DNA from: Phanerochaete sordida
Taxonomy: Eukaryota > Basidiomycota > Agaricomycetes > Polyporales > Phanerochaetaceae
Assembly: GCA_019973155.2 (NCBI GenBank)
Contig: BPQB01000020.1
Location: 434,001-498,000, forward strand
Direction of reading: 5' to 3'
Length of the DNA: 64,000 bases
Within the stretch, counting starts at the first letter, position 1, and each line of letters starts with the position of its first letter. Shown piece by piece: positions 31,823 through 43,667 of the stretch. The notes below the pieces were generated by a model, which did no database searches, had not been told where the DNA came from, and saw only the letters and a program-made list of their open reading frames with translations. A program made the translations under genes and the position numbers.

Positions 31823-34525
31823 CCGCCCAGCGGCGGCGCGCGCGGTCGGCCGGAAGGGCGCTCCATTGAGCAGTCCTTGCGGGTGGCCTCCAGTCTGCGC
31901 GGAGCGAGAAGAGGAGAGCTGCAGTCGCGGACCTGCAGGGATCGCACGCCGAGTATAAATGCCACCGCGGACGACAGAAGGGCTTGGCACTCCCCTGCGA
32001 TTCTCCCCCAGGCTCGGGAGACGCACTCTGACTGAAACAAACTCGGGCGGCGGCCATGGGCTGGCCTTGGTCTCGCCCATATGCACTCAGGCACCATGCA
32101 GTCTTTTTCTCACCTATAATACTCTTCGAGCTTTCGCCTTCGCATGCCCCGTGTTATGGTTATTGGTCGTGGTTCCCGGACTCCCCTGTAATAATGCACT
32201 GTTTATTTCTTTCCTCTTGGACCATGCAGCAGTACCGGATCGCCTTTGAAGTATGTGTACTATGTCTGCTACGTTATGCCTTAGAATATTACACAACGTC
32301 GCAAAGCACTCCGGGGGATTGAGAAGGCCTGACCAGGATGAGCGCTCCTCGCTTTCGCCGACGGGTCGTCGTGGCGGGATGTTCCCGCGCTTTCTTGTTC
32401 TCAACACACTCGACGAGCTTAAACTCGTCGTCTTCTCACCATACGTGGAGGCACGCGATAGCTCGTCCAAAATACGACCACGACCCTCGTGACATACGCG
32501 CGATGTGCAACCATATTCGACTTCGCGGAGGCTGTCATTCGTGACCAAGCGCAGCGCGCCCGCCAGGTCGTGTGATACACAAAATCCTCACTCCCCTGCA
32601 TCCTGTCCACGACGCCTCTGCGCCAGTCTGCGCCTCCGTACACGACACTCTTTTCTGCGGGCTCGCCGGCCCCCTCGATGCGACGGTCCGCCATGGGAGC
32701 TCCCCGCTGGCCTCCCTGTGCGCCTCGACGCGACCCACCCGGCGAGGCACCAACACGGAGGCGTCGCATCGTCCGCAGCAGCGACAACTCTGTCGCGCGT
32801 GCTGCGAGCCGGTAATCAAGCCCCCGCCAGGATTACAGCAGCCAGGAATAGCCCGTCGAGGGGCAGCTGCCCGTCGCGCCGCGCTAGGTACCCGCGATCG
32901 TCCATCTCCCGTGCAGATCGCCTGCGCCCCGCCCGGGGGCTACGAACGGCTCCGGACGCCACAGACCCCCCGCCCGACTCGGACAGCATTTTTTTCTGCG
33001 CAGCGCGCCGGCGCGCCCGCCATGTCGTGGGCGGCCAGCGCTCGCGCCGGCACGGGGACAGGCGGGTTACGGGTCAGCCCACCTCGCGCGAATTCCGAAT
33101 TGTACGTTCAGCATCCCGGTCTGCAGGTCGCACCGAGTCGCTGGAGCATTCCGAATTCGAGGCTGGAAGGATGGTGCGTGACGGCAGCCTGTCAGGCGTC
33201 GGTCTCGCGCGGGCGGCGCCACGGCGCGCTTTCATCTATGGGCGGTACTGTGGCAGACGTCGGTGTGTCAACTCTCCTGGACTCATCGCTGGACCGTCAT
33301 CGACCTGCTGCCGCCGTTCCCGTCGCGAGATCTGTCGTCATCTCCTCTGACGACAGCTTCCCAGCGCCACCTATCGCGGAGACCAGGCATCACCTCATGT
33401 TCCTATCCGTGCAAAGTGCAATATTGAGGCCAAAACCTACCTGGTGTCCTGGTATTACATAACTACGCCTCTGACGTCGACGTCCTTGACCTGATCTCTG
33501 CACAGCTCTTGGTTACTCTTGCCCGGATGTTTCTCGGAACCGTACCCCTCTCCCTGTGTACCTACCATCTTCAGTTCCTACAAGCGACATGTTGGCCTCA
33601 ACTCGCTCTCATCGTGTATTGCTGCACCCTGAGTCTCTTACCTCCTGTGCACATTTGTTCAGAAGTCAAGGCCGACGCTAGCGGCGAAACGACTCTGCAT
33701 GTCCTCCCGATCGATGACGCAAAGCAAGGGTGCGTGACCACCTCATGCTGCGATAGCTGTCGCACTGACCTTCTCTCAGCTTTCCCCCCTCGCCTGCTGG
33801 TCGCGCAGTGACTTCGCATCACAGACACGCTCAGTCCTGCGAACATCTGTAAATCCGTGTCAATGTTCTGAACATTTCATCAATCGTTGATGAGACCGCG
33901 AGGCACGCGACGGGATGCTCTTTAATGCGTGTCGACATCAGAGCAACCTCGCTGCGAGCTTCCGCCTCTCAGGAATAGCATCAGCTTTCGGAACCGGGAG
34001 ATATCTTGCGCTTGACGAGCACAAGGGCCCACGTTCGATGTTCGGCTGTGAACAGCTGGAAGAGACCCATGTGCCACGAAAACCACGGCACTCCCATTCT
34101 CTCACCTTCAGAAGCCTCCAGCGCGGGCATGTCAGAGGCGAAAGCCTGTTATGTTCCTTAACGGGCTGCGGCGGCCCATCGAAGCCTCGACGAGGCCCCT
34201 CTATGCGCTGCCATTCGTTGTCGACGGATCATATATAGCACAGGTGAGGCAGCCGGCTCCAATATTTCACACGTGCTGACATATCGATAGACTAGTGTGC
34301 GGGCATGATGTCGCACCACATGTGCCGCTCGCCCACCCCTCCCGTACCGCCGCATGCACAGCGACAGGAGGACACATATGGCGCACTCTTCCATGTCGTC
34401 CTCCATCAGCACAACGACGAAGGAACGTTGTTCGTGTGTCCTGCGATAAATAGCCCTTGGACGCCTCTGCAGGACGCCCGGAGTCCTCGATCCTCTCGCC
34501 CTCTGCGCCCGCGCCAGACCTCGCC
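31823..34525. other. Intergenic, 2.7 kb, with a possible small gene near 33.2-33.8 kb
   Basis: Most frames overlap on both strands and show no motif. Between about 33,238 and 33,811 (+) there is an ATG (MGGTVADVGVSTLLDSSLD), SSDDS and, further on, DASGETTLHVLPIDDAKQ before a gtgcgt donor; these could be exons of a small protein. Splicing cannot be settled by eye, so I do not list a gene. No similarity to the region upstream of lipase A was seen. Confidence 0.35.
34446..34452 (+). promoter_or_regulatory. TATA-like box of the arm B lipase
   Basis: ATAAATA lies 74 bp upstream of the ATG at 34,526. No equivalent is seen at the same distance in arm A. Confidence 0.4.
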
Positions 34526-35635
34526 ATGGCAGTCCTCACCGGCCTCCTCGCGCTCGCCGCCGCACTGCCCGCCGCACTCGCCGCGCCGCGCCTTGAGGCG
34601 CGTCAGAGCATCTCCGCGCTCGGCACGACGACGATCGAGAGCTTCAAGCCGTACACGTTCTACGCGAGCACGGCGTACTGCCAGCCCTCGGCGACACTCA
34701 CGTGGACGTGCGGCGCGAACTGCCAGGCGAACCCGAGCTTCGAGCCCATCGCGTCCGGCGGCGACGGTGACGCCACCCAGTTCTGTGCGTGCCCCTGGCT
34801 CTCCCGAGCGCCGTGGAGCGTGTGCTAACTCTCCCCGTAGGGTACGTCGGCTACGACCCGTCCCTGAAGACTGTTACTATCGCGCACCAGGGCACCGACA
34901 CGAGCGAGTTGTAAGCCCCACTGTCCCATGCTGTCTTCCGCATCGTCTCACCCGTGCCCAGCCTCGCTGATCTTACGGACGTGGACATCTCGATGACCAC
35001 TCTCGACTCTTCTCTCTTCCCGGGTGTTTCCTCCTCCGTTGAGGCCCACGAAGGCTTTGCGAACGAGCAGGCAAAGTAAGCTGCGCATTTTCTGGTAGGC
35101 GTATGCTTGCTGATCCATTGCCCTCAGGACCGCCACGCAGATTCTGTCCGCCGTGCAGACCGGCATTTCCAAGTTCGGCGCGACGAAGGTCACGACCGTC
35201 GGCCACTCGCTCGGCGCCGCGCTGTCGCTCCTCGACGCGGTGTACCTCCCGCTGCACATCAAGGGCGTGTCCTTCCAGACCGTGCTCTACGGCCTGCCGC
35301 GCGTCGGCAACCAGGCGTTCGCGGACTACGTCGACGCGCACGTCAGCGCGTTCACGCGCATCAACAACAAGGAGGACCCGATTCCTATCGTCCCTGGCCG
35401 CTTCCTCGGGTTCCACCACCCCTCGGGCGAGGTGCACATCACAGACGCGAACGTCTGGGAGGCGTGCCCTGGTGCGTGCCGCTGTCGCATTGGCCGTGAA
35501 GTGGGACACTGACTAGGCTATGCAGGCCAGGACAACACGAGCACTCTCTGCATCGTCGGTGACGTCCCGAATATCTTCGATGGTGATGAGTCGGACCACG
35601 ATGGGCCCTACGACGGCGTCGAGATGGGCTGCTAG
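34526..35635 (+). CDS. Secreted class 3 lipase, arm B copy
   Basis: Five exons (34526-34784, 34841-34910, 34962-35075, 35128-35471, 35526-35635) give 298 residues. The signal peptide MAVLTGLLALAAALPAALAA is followed by RLEARQ and then the Cys-bearing WTCGANCQANPSF. The nucleophile elbow is VTTVGHSLGAALSLLDAVYL; the acid is likely in NKEDPIPIVPG and the His in PSGEVHIT; the end is DHDGPYDGVEMGC. The role is extracellular ester hydrolysis; the substrate is unknown. Exon 4 runs uninterrupted across YGLPRVGNQ, whereas the other two lipases have an intron there. Its first exon is only about 82% identical to arm A at the DNA level, while its last exon and 3' flank are about 96% identical. Confidence 0.9.
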
Positions 35636-37494
35636 GCACGAAAACTCGGGTTAAAATTGGCATGGCTGTACGAGTAGGGCCCGGGCTCCTTACGCCCGGA
35701 GGTGTTTCTCCCTTGGATATTGGGCGCATCTACATGGCTACTCATGAATACACAACTGGATTGCTAGGATCACTCGTCTGGGTGTGCCCTGGATGCCAAG
35801 CTCGCTAGGCACAGACGCCACAACGTCGGCGCCTCTGTATGCGGGGAACTATACAAGCGCCGGCTTCGGATGCGCTTTGCACCACGACCTTGAATCTTCG
35901 AAGTGGCGTACTTCCTCTAATCTGTGCTGTGCTATGACTACCTCTTTGGACTCCGGACTCGCTCTGGCAGCAGAAAGCGTGTCAAAGGACCCCGGACACT
36001 ACCCCCCCTACCGGCCCTTGCTGAGGTCCGTGTCAGCGATTCGGATCGCGCACCCCTCTTGAGCCATGAAGGAAGGAAGTCTTATCGGCTGTCGGGATGA
36101 CTGCCACCGACTATCGCGGCCTCTGGCACTGCTCAGGTCGTCCTCCGTTCTACGGCGAGTCATGCTATGGTATTTCACAGATACCTCACAAACACCACAG
36201 TTGTCTGAATACACTGGAGGCACTGTGACTGGACATTGGTGCGCCGAAGACGCCGTCGGCAGTTTCGTCGGGTACGTCCAGCGTCCCGTTTCGCGATGTC
36301 TTCCTCTCTGCCACACCCTACGCCGCAGCCCTGCTCGCCGTCCCGCTGCTCGCCCACGTCGCTCGCCGTCTCCAGTTGAGCGAGCGCTCGATCGTCGCCC
36401 ATGTCGGCACGAGCTCGCGGCTGGCGATCGAGTAAACAAGGCTGAACGTGACCTGCTGGACGCGTCGACGTGTCAGCCGCCCGTCTCTGGCGTACAAATA
36501 CCAGCCGTCCGCCCCTCGTCCCCTCAGCGCACCCCCACCCCCCGACCACATGGTCCCCAACCACCACCGTGACCACTCCTGCCTCTGGCACTCCCACCCC
36601 CGACCTCAGCAACCCCGGCGCCCGACGACCCGACGACGACGTTGAGCTTTGCTCCGTCCCCCATCCCTGACGTTGAGCTTTGCTCCGTACCTCATCCCTG
36701 ACGTTGAGCTCTGCTCCGTCCCTCATCACTCGTCCCTTCCGCCCCGTTGCCAAAGCGCACACATAGTCGTCGAGGTCGTCGGGCTTGGCATTCGCTATCC
36801 CACTACAAGTACGTGACAGTCTTTCTCTACTTCAGTAGCTCACTCGCTCTACTCTAGGCGGGTCCACGCCACGGGAGCAGCCGTCGCCGTAAATCGTCCT
36901 TCACTACCCAGGGGTGCGCTCAACTTACCCTCCTACCCATGGACTTCGGCACGGCCTGCCCCCTGGACCCGCCAGGCCCGGTTTCGTACCGTGTCCTCCT
37001 CGTGAGGCGTCGACGCCTCTTCGGAGCCCTCGCCGGTACCTTACCCTTGTTTCTGGCGATGACCTAGTCATCTGGATCACTGTTTCATATGAGTGCGCCT
37101 GGTGGTCGCCTCATCATCCGTTCGTTCGACGCCCGGGGGTCGTCACCATCCGCTGTGTGTCTGCTGCTATCCTACCCCGACGAGGTCCTTTGTGACTCGT
37201 CTTTCTATTTCCCTGGGGACGGGCGCGGACCTCTTCGTGGTCCCGGGGACAAGTACCTCTCGAGGTCAGCCTCGGGGGGGAAACCAACACGCGCCCTGTA
37301 AGTATCAGGTAGTCAGTGATGGCGGCTCTCCACCCTTGCTCTCTGTACGCTTTCCTCTGCTAATGTATCTGCATAATAAAATCTATCCTTGTCCTCTTCA
37401 CTTCACTGTTTGAATGCGAGCGAATCAAGTCGAGAGTCTGTGAGACTGAGCATGGCGATATCGTGTTAGATAAAGATGACTTGTAATGACGGTT
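35636..37494. other. Intergenic block shared by both arms (arm B)
   Basis: The first 250 bp and the segment 36,440-37,310 are nearly identical to arm A. The segment of about 35,930-36,260 is unrelated to its counterpart. Frames such as 36,914-37,195 (+, 93 codons) remain open in both arms but match nothing I recognise. A short frame ending SSRLAIE (stop near 36,435) is also kept in both. Confidence 0.55.
36638..36730. repeat. Three tandem copies of a 31-bp unit (arm B)
   Basis: Units starting GACGTTGAGCTTTGCTCCGT begin at 36,638, 36,669 and 36,700, differing at a few bases. This is the mirror of 12,442-12,532. Confidence 0.85.
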
Positions 37495-38686
37495 TTACAG
37501 GGACAGGGCTTCCGTCTTCGCCTGTACTTCGGCCACACCATCTTCATGCACAGCTACTGTCGACTCACCGACCTGTACGATCAGAGACTGCTGCGTCGAC
37601 GCCGCAGCGGGCGAGTCAGCCCTCCAGCCAGTCAGCTCCGTCCCCTTCTTGTCCGTGACGCGCAGGAAGAACTCTGGGCGCAGGACCCCAGCATCGTCGC
37701 CCTCGGTGAGCACGACGCCGTTCGCGGACAGGAAAAACTTGATCCCGGCGTCGAGGGCCTTCTGCACGTCGATCCATATGAGGATGGTGGCGGTGATGCG
37801 CATGCCTGCGCGAAGCAAGTGAGCAACTGGGCAGCGACACACGGCTGCTAGGCGAGGGCACGTACCGCTGATCACGCCTGTGCCAGGCACGCCTTGCGCG
37901 AGGTGGATGTGATTCCGCTCCATCTTCCTCAGGCCTTGTGTCTCTGCCAGGCGGCGGCAGGGTCAGCGTGGCTCTGGAGGGATGTGGCGCAGGCACGCAC
38001 TAATAAGCTCCCAGGCTACTGCGTTCGTGCCGTGGACGGCGACACCTGTGGGTATGTCCGAGACGTTGTGTACCGGCTGCAGGTCGAGCTTCACGGTCTG
38101 GAGACGCGTTAGCACTGCAGCGTCGCACACGCGTGAAGCGCAGTCGCGGCAGACCTTCATCGAGTGTCCCTGGTTCGCTCTTATCCACCACACCGGCTCA
38201 TCTGAGTTACTCTTTGGGTCCGGCTCCTGGATCAACGAGAAGCGGCCCTTCGCGTCTTTCTGCACGATATCCTCGAGGCCTTCGAACGTCAGGTCTTTCA
38301 GCTTCGGACGATCCAGCTACTTTCTCGAAAGTCAGAATTCGCGCTACGACCAAGACAATAGCACTCACAAGTTCCTGGACTCGGGCGTAACCATCAGGGC
38401 GTAGCTGCAATCCCTCCTGATCTGCCCCGTGGCGCAGAATCCAGGTCACAGTCTTCGAGAGACGGACTTCTGGGCTGTCTGTGCGCAGACCCCTCTGCTT
38501 CCCAGAGGCCTTCGTGCCACCTCTGTGGGGCTTTTTGTCGCCTCGCGGCGCGTTTCCAGGGCCTCCTTGTTGCGTGGTAGCCATAGTCTTGGCGCGTAGG
38601 TGTGTGGTCGCGACAGGACGCGTAAGTGGGACTCTGATGGCGGACAATTGTCTGAGCGGTGCCGACAGTGAGCGTAAGACGAGCAT
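37495..38686 (-). CDS. TPT1: tRNA 2'-phosphotransferase, arm B copy
   Basis: Near-identical second TPT1, in the opposite orientation, with the same five-exon layout. The start at 38,686 includes the Arg-rich presequence-like leader (MLVLRSLSAPLRQLSAIRV); the inner ATG is at 38,584. The catalytic motifs are intact (ILRHGA, WIRANQGHSM, VAVHGTN, RNHIHLAQG, FFLSANGVVLTEG). Differences from arm A are mostly conservative, for example AVKLDLQPVQ versus TVKLDLQPVH. I see no frameshift or stop, so both copies should be functional. Tpt1 normally acts alone, in the final step of tRNA splicing. Confidence 0.9.
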
Positions 38687-39139
38687 GCAAGGGCTGTTTG
38701 AATCAGCTACCAGGTGTGTGGACGACAAAGGATCTGATGGACCGGTGAAAGCGGTGCGATGAGTGGGCGTCGAGGACGAGCAGGCGGAAGAGCCAGCCAG
38801 GCCCCGTCAAGCGCGGCGGCGTCTCGCGGGGCATATAACCTGACCTCACTCTGTCATGAGCTTGAAACACCACCCGCCCTGCACATCCCACGCCTAGATT
38901 ACTGGTGCAAATCTTCCGCTCCCTGTCTCCCAGAATTCGCGCAGGCATCACCGAAAGCCGTCAGCAGCTCGCCGACGAGTCAGGCCCGACAGCGCTCGGA
39001 TCCACAGCCGCACCCCAGGAAACCCACAGTGCGTGTACAGCATTTGTTTCGGGCACGGTGCCTGATGGGCACGCTAGCAGCGGTTCCAGCAGGACATATA
39101 AGACCCACCGTTCCACGAAGATCTCTATGAACCCCTGCC
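38687..39139. other. Divergent promoter region of TPT1 (arm B) and APP1
   Basis: About 450 bp. The left half belongs to the duplicated arm and includes GCATATAACCTG near 38,830; from about 38,882 the sequence is unique. No gene was seen. Confidence 0.5.
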
Positions 39140-41529
39140 ATGTCTAACGAGATGTCCTCCTGGAGGTCTTGGACGAGTTCAGTCAAGGGCTACGGAAGAT
39201 CGCTTCGCCCTCCAAATGCCGATGGCTCTCCGCGTCCGTCCTGGAGCCAATGGGCAGGTCAGAAGATACGCTCTTCTCTCAACACGGGCGAAGGCACCAG
39301 TATCAATAGCTTCGAGAAGGTGTCGCTGTTCCCTGGCTGGGCCTGCCGAAGGTATCACGCGGATACCGAGACATCCATGGAGGGTAAGCTCGCCACAGTG
39401 ATCCTCCATATCTTCACACCTCAGCGGTGATAATGACCGGATCGTCCAATTTATAGATACTGCACCCTTCGACGTAGAGCTATTCGTCTCGGGATTTGCT
39501 ACACGGGCAAGTGGCATAGGATTTACCACGCGAACAGGAAAGGCGTTTCTCAGACTAGCAAAAAGTACGAGGCATATCGTATTGTCTTGGCATGCTATCC
39601 TAACCTCCTTAAAGGCTATGCGGCTCTGCCCAAACTTGTGACTTCCGATTACGAGGACGCCACCGTTGGACCTAATGGCATGGCTCCGGGTCGTTCTGCT
39701 TCGTTCTATGCGGAAACGCGGCAGCCTCTACCACAGCCCGACGAAACAGAAGATGAAGCCGAGCTAGCGGAGCTGAAGGAGCGCATGCATCAGCTGGAAC
39801 TCGACTCAATACAATCTTCAGGTTCTCTATCGTCGTCACTTCGCACGGACAGTCTATTTGACGGCTCGCCAGGAAACAGCTATCCTCCCACACCGAGATC
39901 AATTACGGACGATCTTCGCAAGCTCCATGACAACCTGGAATCGCGGCTGGTGCCGTTCTGGTCATCATCCCTCGCATCGCGCACGGTACACATCGCCGTC
40001 TATGCACACGATCCGGGGAGGAAGGACTTCTTCAAAAGCCCCGCCATGGGCAGCGACGCTCAGGATGAAGACTATCATTTCCAGAGACAGCCAATAGCCA
40101 GCGCAGACGTCGTGACGGGCCCCGACGGCTCCTTCCAGAAGAAGTTCCACATTCAGTGGCAGCACCTATGTGTGCATCCTGCTGCGCTGCAGCTTGCATT
40201 TGGCGACCTCGATCGGGAGCACGACCTCTACGTCACAGCGGATCTTATGCCCGCACGCCCACCAACGCCCAACGCGCAAGTTCCCTATGCCGTCCGCCAA
40301 CAACCAGTGCGCAGCCCTCGTAGTAACGTTCCGACTGCGAGAAGCGACCTCGTGATTCCTGTCACTTCTGCGACGATACGACTCATTTCGGATATCGATG
40401 ACACAGTCAAGATGTCCGGCGTCGTGAGTGGCGCAAGGTCCGCTTTTTACAATGTCTTCGTAAAGGACTTGGCGGAGAATGTCATTCCCGGCATGGGCAA
40501 TTGGTATATGGACATGTGGTCACGGGGAGTGCGCTTCCACTACGTGGTATGTCTTCGTTCACTTGCGAATTTGAAGTCTTTGCTCACGTCCCGCCTCAGT
40601 CCAACGGTCCGTTTGAGTTATTGCCGGTCGTCAACGACTTCTTCCAGCTCTCAGGTCTGCCTCCGGGCTCAGTGAAGCTCAAATCTTACGCTGGTCGAAC
40701 ACTCTTCAATGGACTGTTCTCCGCACCTGCAGAGCGCAAGCGTGCAGGAATCGTGGATGTGCTCGACAGCTTCCCTACGTCCCAATTCTTCCTCGTTGGC
40801 GACTCTGGCGAGCAAGACATGGAACTCTACGCGTCGTTCGCTCGAGAACGCCCACACCAAATACTGGCCATCTTCATTCGAGACGCTCACAATCATGATC
40901 ACGTTCCGCCGCTGGACGATCCGACAGGCGAGCGGATGCCACAGTACCTTCCGCAACGCAAGGGCACGCAAAGTTCAGGGTCGTCGTTTGGTTCTCCACC
41001 ATTGCCTGCTGCGCAGCTCAGCGATAAGACGCTCACTCCTATCCACCGACCGTATCGTACAGCCTCTGGCACGGATATCCCATCCTCCAGTGGTCGACCT
41101 CCCCTCCCTCCGCGCCTGCCCAAGCGCACGAAGTCGGACATGCCGTACCAGCCGACGATAACCGAGCACGAGGACTACTTCGGGTCGCTCATCGATACAC
41201 CGATCTCGGAGGAGCCCGCGCCCATCGCGGCGCCGTCGACGAGCCCGACGTCGTACCCCCCGGCGATGTGGTCGCGCCGGCGACAGGACGACGACAACTC
41301 GTCGACGTCGTCGAAGATGTCGCTCGGCGCGCGCTCCACGACGTCGCTGCGCGGTGTTCCGCCGATGACGGAGGCGGAGCGCAAGCAGGCGGAGCTGCAG
41401 CAGCGCGTGTGGAGAGCGCGGATGGAGATACCGGATCGCATACCCCTGCGCGTCTTTAGGCACCCGTCGGAGTGCATCGAGACGCAGCAGATACTGGACC
41501 AACTCAATCTCAGCCGGCCCCAAGCGTAA
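39140..41529 (+). CDS. APP1: Phosphatidate phosphatase APP1-like
   Basis: App1 dephosphorylates phosphatidate to diacylglycerol and in yeast associates with actin patches. Exons 39140-39383, 39457-39564, 39615-40546 and 40600-41529 give 737 residues. The N-terminal part holds VSLFPGWACRRYH and FDVELFVSGFATR as in fungal homologues. The DUF2183 catalytic domain starts with SATIRLISDIDDTVKMSGVV, which has the DxDxT motif (DIDDT), and continues with GNWYMDMWSRGVRFHYV, PPGSVKLKSYAG and FFLVGDSGEQDMELYASFA. The C-terminus is a long disordered Pro/Ser/Arg tail ending with a helix (EAERKQAELQQRVWRARMEI). Polyproline stretches (RPPLPPRLPKR) are candidate SH3 ligands, consistent with actin-patch partners. 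Confidence 0.92.
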
Positions 41530-41923
41530 CGACTCAGACGGAATACCCGTTCTCATGGGACCGTACACGCACCATTGCTATCATTATGGACGTAACTTAC
41601 ATGCTTTAGAAGGTTTCCATAATGTGCACTGTATTCTATGTGTAAACTTCAGCTCCTGATGACGCCTCCGTTCTACTACTTGTAAGATACTCTGTAGAGT
41701 GATTATTGGATGGGATAATGAGAGAGCTGAGAACCGAGACGAAAGCAATGCGTGCTAGCGATGTATGCAATGCAATGCAAGGGATGCGATGGGATAAATA
41801 CGTGAATGAGGATAGAAGGAATGTGAGATGTTCAACTGGTACATGGTACGATAGGATCCTGTGGATAGTGACTATGAATACGTGGGTGGATTAGCGATGC
41901 AAAGCAAAAGAAAGACACGGAAA
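41530..41923. other. Convergent 3' flanks
   Basis: About 390 bp, relatively AT-rich, between APP1 (+) and the next gene (-). No gene was seen. Confidence 0.5.
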
Positions 41924-43667
41924 TTATCCCGCAGCGGGTTGTGCTATGCTATTACCTCCTGCATCTCCTCGACTGTCCTGTGGCCCGGCTTTCGGCCTGG
42001 CTTTCTTCGGCTCTGCGAGTGCGGGCTCGGTGTACGGCGTCTCCATCGGGGCAACATCGTCATATGCAGGCTCTGCAGCCGGCGGGTTCTTCGCAGCGGC
42101 AGCTTTCGTCCCGCTGGCGGCGGCAGCGGCACGCTCGCGCGCACGTCTCCTGCGCCTGAGGATCTTCTTCCGGCTGTTGATTGCACGCTGGTAGGCGGCA
42201 GCATCGCCATAGAACAAATCGTACTCGCAGAACGGACAGATCCATTCTTCGGCGGGGTTGCTCAGCGCAGCGGTGGGTGTGGCGCTCGCCTTCTTCTTGC
42301 GCCGGGGCGGAACGTCGGCTGCCAGAAAACGTACGGGGAGTGGGCTGAGCAGGTTCTGCGCGTTTTGCTGTGCCTGTGCAGCGTTGACCTGTCCAGAGTG
42401 CGGCAAGCGAGAGGGAACGTAATTGCGAAGATGGTGTGGGTTCGACGCGTTCGCGAGCGCAGACCGTTTCTTCTTCTTTCCGGACTTGGTGGGCGCAACA
42501 CCGACTAGGGTCTGGCCCCCATTTGTCGGATCGAACTCGGCGATGCTTCGACCGCTCGCTGAGCGACCTTGCTTCGCGGAACGCTTCGCCACAGGGCCGC
42601 TGTTCAGGACTGCGGCAGTCTGCTTGGCCGCTTCCGCAGCTCTGGCAGCCTGCCGCTGCAGTTCTTGTTCAAAGCGTGCGTGTAGCGCAGCGACTTCCTT
42701 CTTCGTAGCGACGAGCCGGTCCGATGCTGCAGACGGCTGAGAAAACGACACGACGCGCCAGAAAATGACACTCACTAGCACAGTGGACTGTGAACGTAAA
42801 GTCGCACTCCGGAAAAGGCTGGAGGGCAGACTCCTCGGACAACGAGCCCCGCCACGCTTTAAAAGCTCTGGATAGCCGAGAGACAGGTCTCCGAGACAGA
42901 CGGGTTCGGATGAGGTCACGGCTTTGCAAGTCGGCGGCGATGCCGCTGCTGGCAAAGGGATAGTTGGCGGAGAGAGCCTGGTCGAGCGCAAGGGTGTCGC
43001 CATGAGCCAAAGCACCAAGGACAGTGGCCAGCTGACGTTTGCGGCTCTTCAGCATTTCTTTATGCGACAGACCTGCCAGCGTTGCGCGAGACATCTTGGC
43101 CCGTCGTTGGTCTCCTGTAGACGTGCCCGAGTATCCTTGAGTGTATGATGTCCCGCCCGAGTCGTATTCATACTCCGGCCGTCCGGTGGGTATTGCTCGG
43201 TCTGCTGTCTCGTCCTCGCCGCCCTCACTCCCGTCGCCCTGCTCGCTGCCATGCCCCATAGCCCCCAGGTTCGCAGGCACCTTCCTCTTCTTCGTGTTGC
43301 CAGGCTGCTGGATATGGTCCACGTAGTCTCCGTCTCCTCCGTCGTCCGTGTCCTGCTGCACCCTCCCGCCGCCCCTCAGCCCTCCAAAATCCATCGACAG
43401 CGGGGTCTTCACGTCGAAATCCGCCTTGAAGAGCTCCTGCATGCCGCCAAGGATGGGCATATAGTAGGACTGCAGGGCGAGCTGCGCTGACAGAGGGTCG
43501 GCCAAACCGTCTATGTCCGTCGTGGCCGCCTCAGGTGGCAACTCCGGCAGCGAGCCGTCGTCGTGTGACGACTCGGACGACGTCCGGCGTCGCTTGGGTA
43601 GAGGCTTCATGCGCCTGAGGGTGAGAACCTCCGGGGTGTCGAATATTGGAGACGGAGATCGATACAT
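41924..43667 (-). CDS. Conserved fungal protein with a WICPFCEYDLFYGD motif
   Basis: Two exons (43667-42776, 42726-41924; 49-bp intron using the second of two possible acceptors) give 564 residues. The N-terminal half is disordered with a KRRR patch, a Gly/Asp-rich run (QQDTDDGGDGDYVDHIQQ) and helices near KSRKRQLATVLGALAHGDTL. The second half has a coiled coil (ATKKEVAALHARFEQELQRQ), a KKKKRSAL basic patch and, near residue 465, WICPFCEYDLFYGD with a CxxC pair. This is followed by the strongly basic helix SRKKILRRRRRARERAAAAA. The basic runs suggest a nuclear, nucleic-acid-associated protein. I recall the WICPFCE block as conserved among basidiomycetes but know no function for it. Confidence 0.75.

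Larger units (their letters stand above)
34526..38881. repeat. Arm B of the large inverted duplication (class 3 lipase + TPT1)
   Basis: It holds the lipase (+), the shared intergenic block and TPT1 (-), in the mirror order of arm A. Homology ends at about 38,881, after CACCCGCCCTG. At the other end it weakens progressively through the lipase and is gone before its start codon. Confidence 0.85.
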
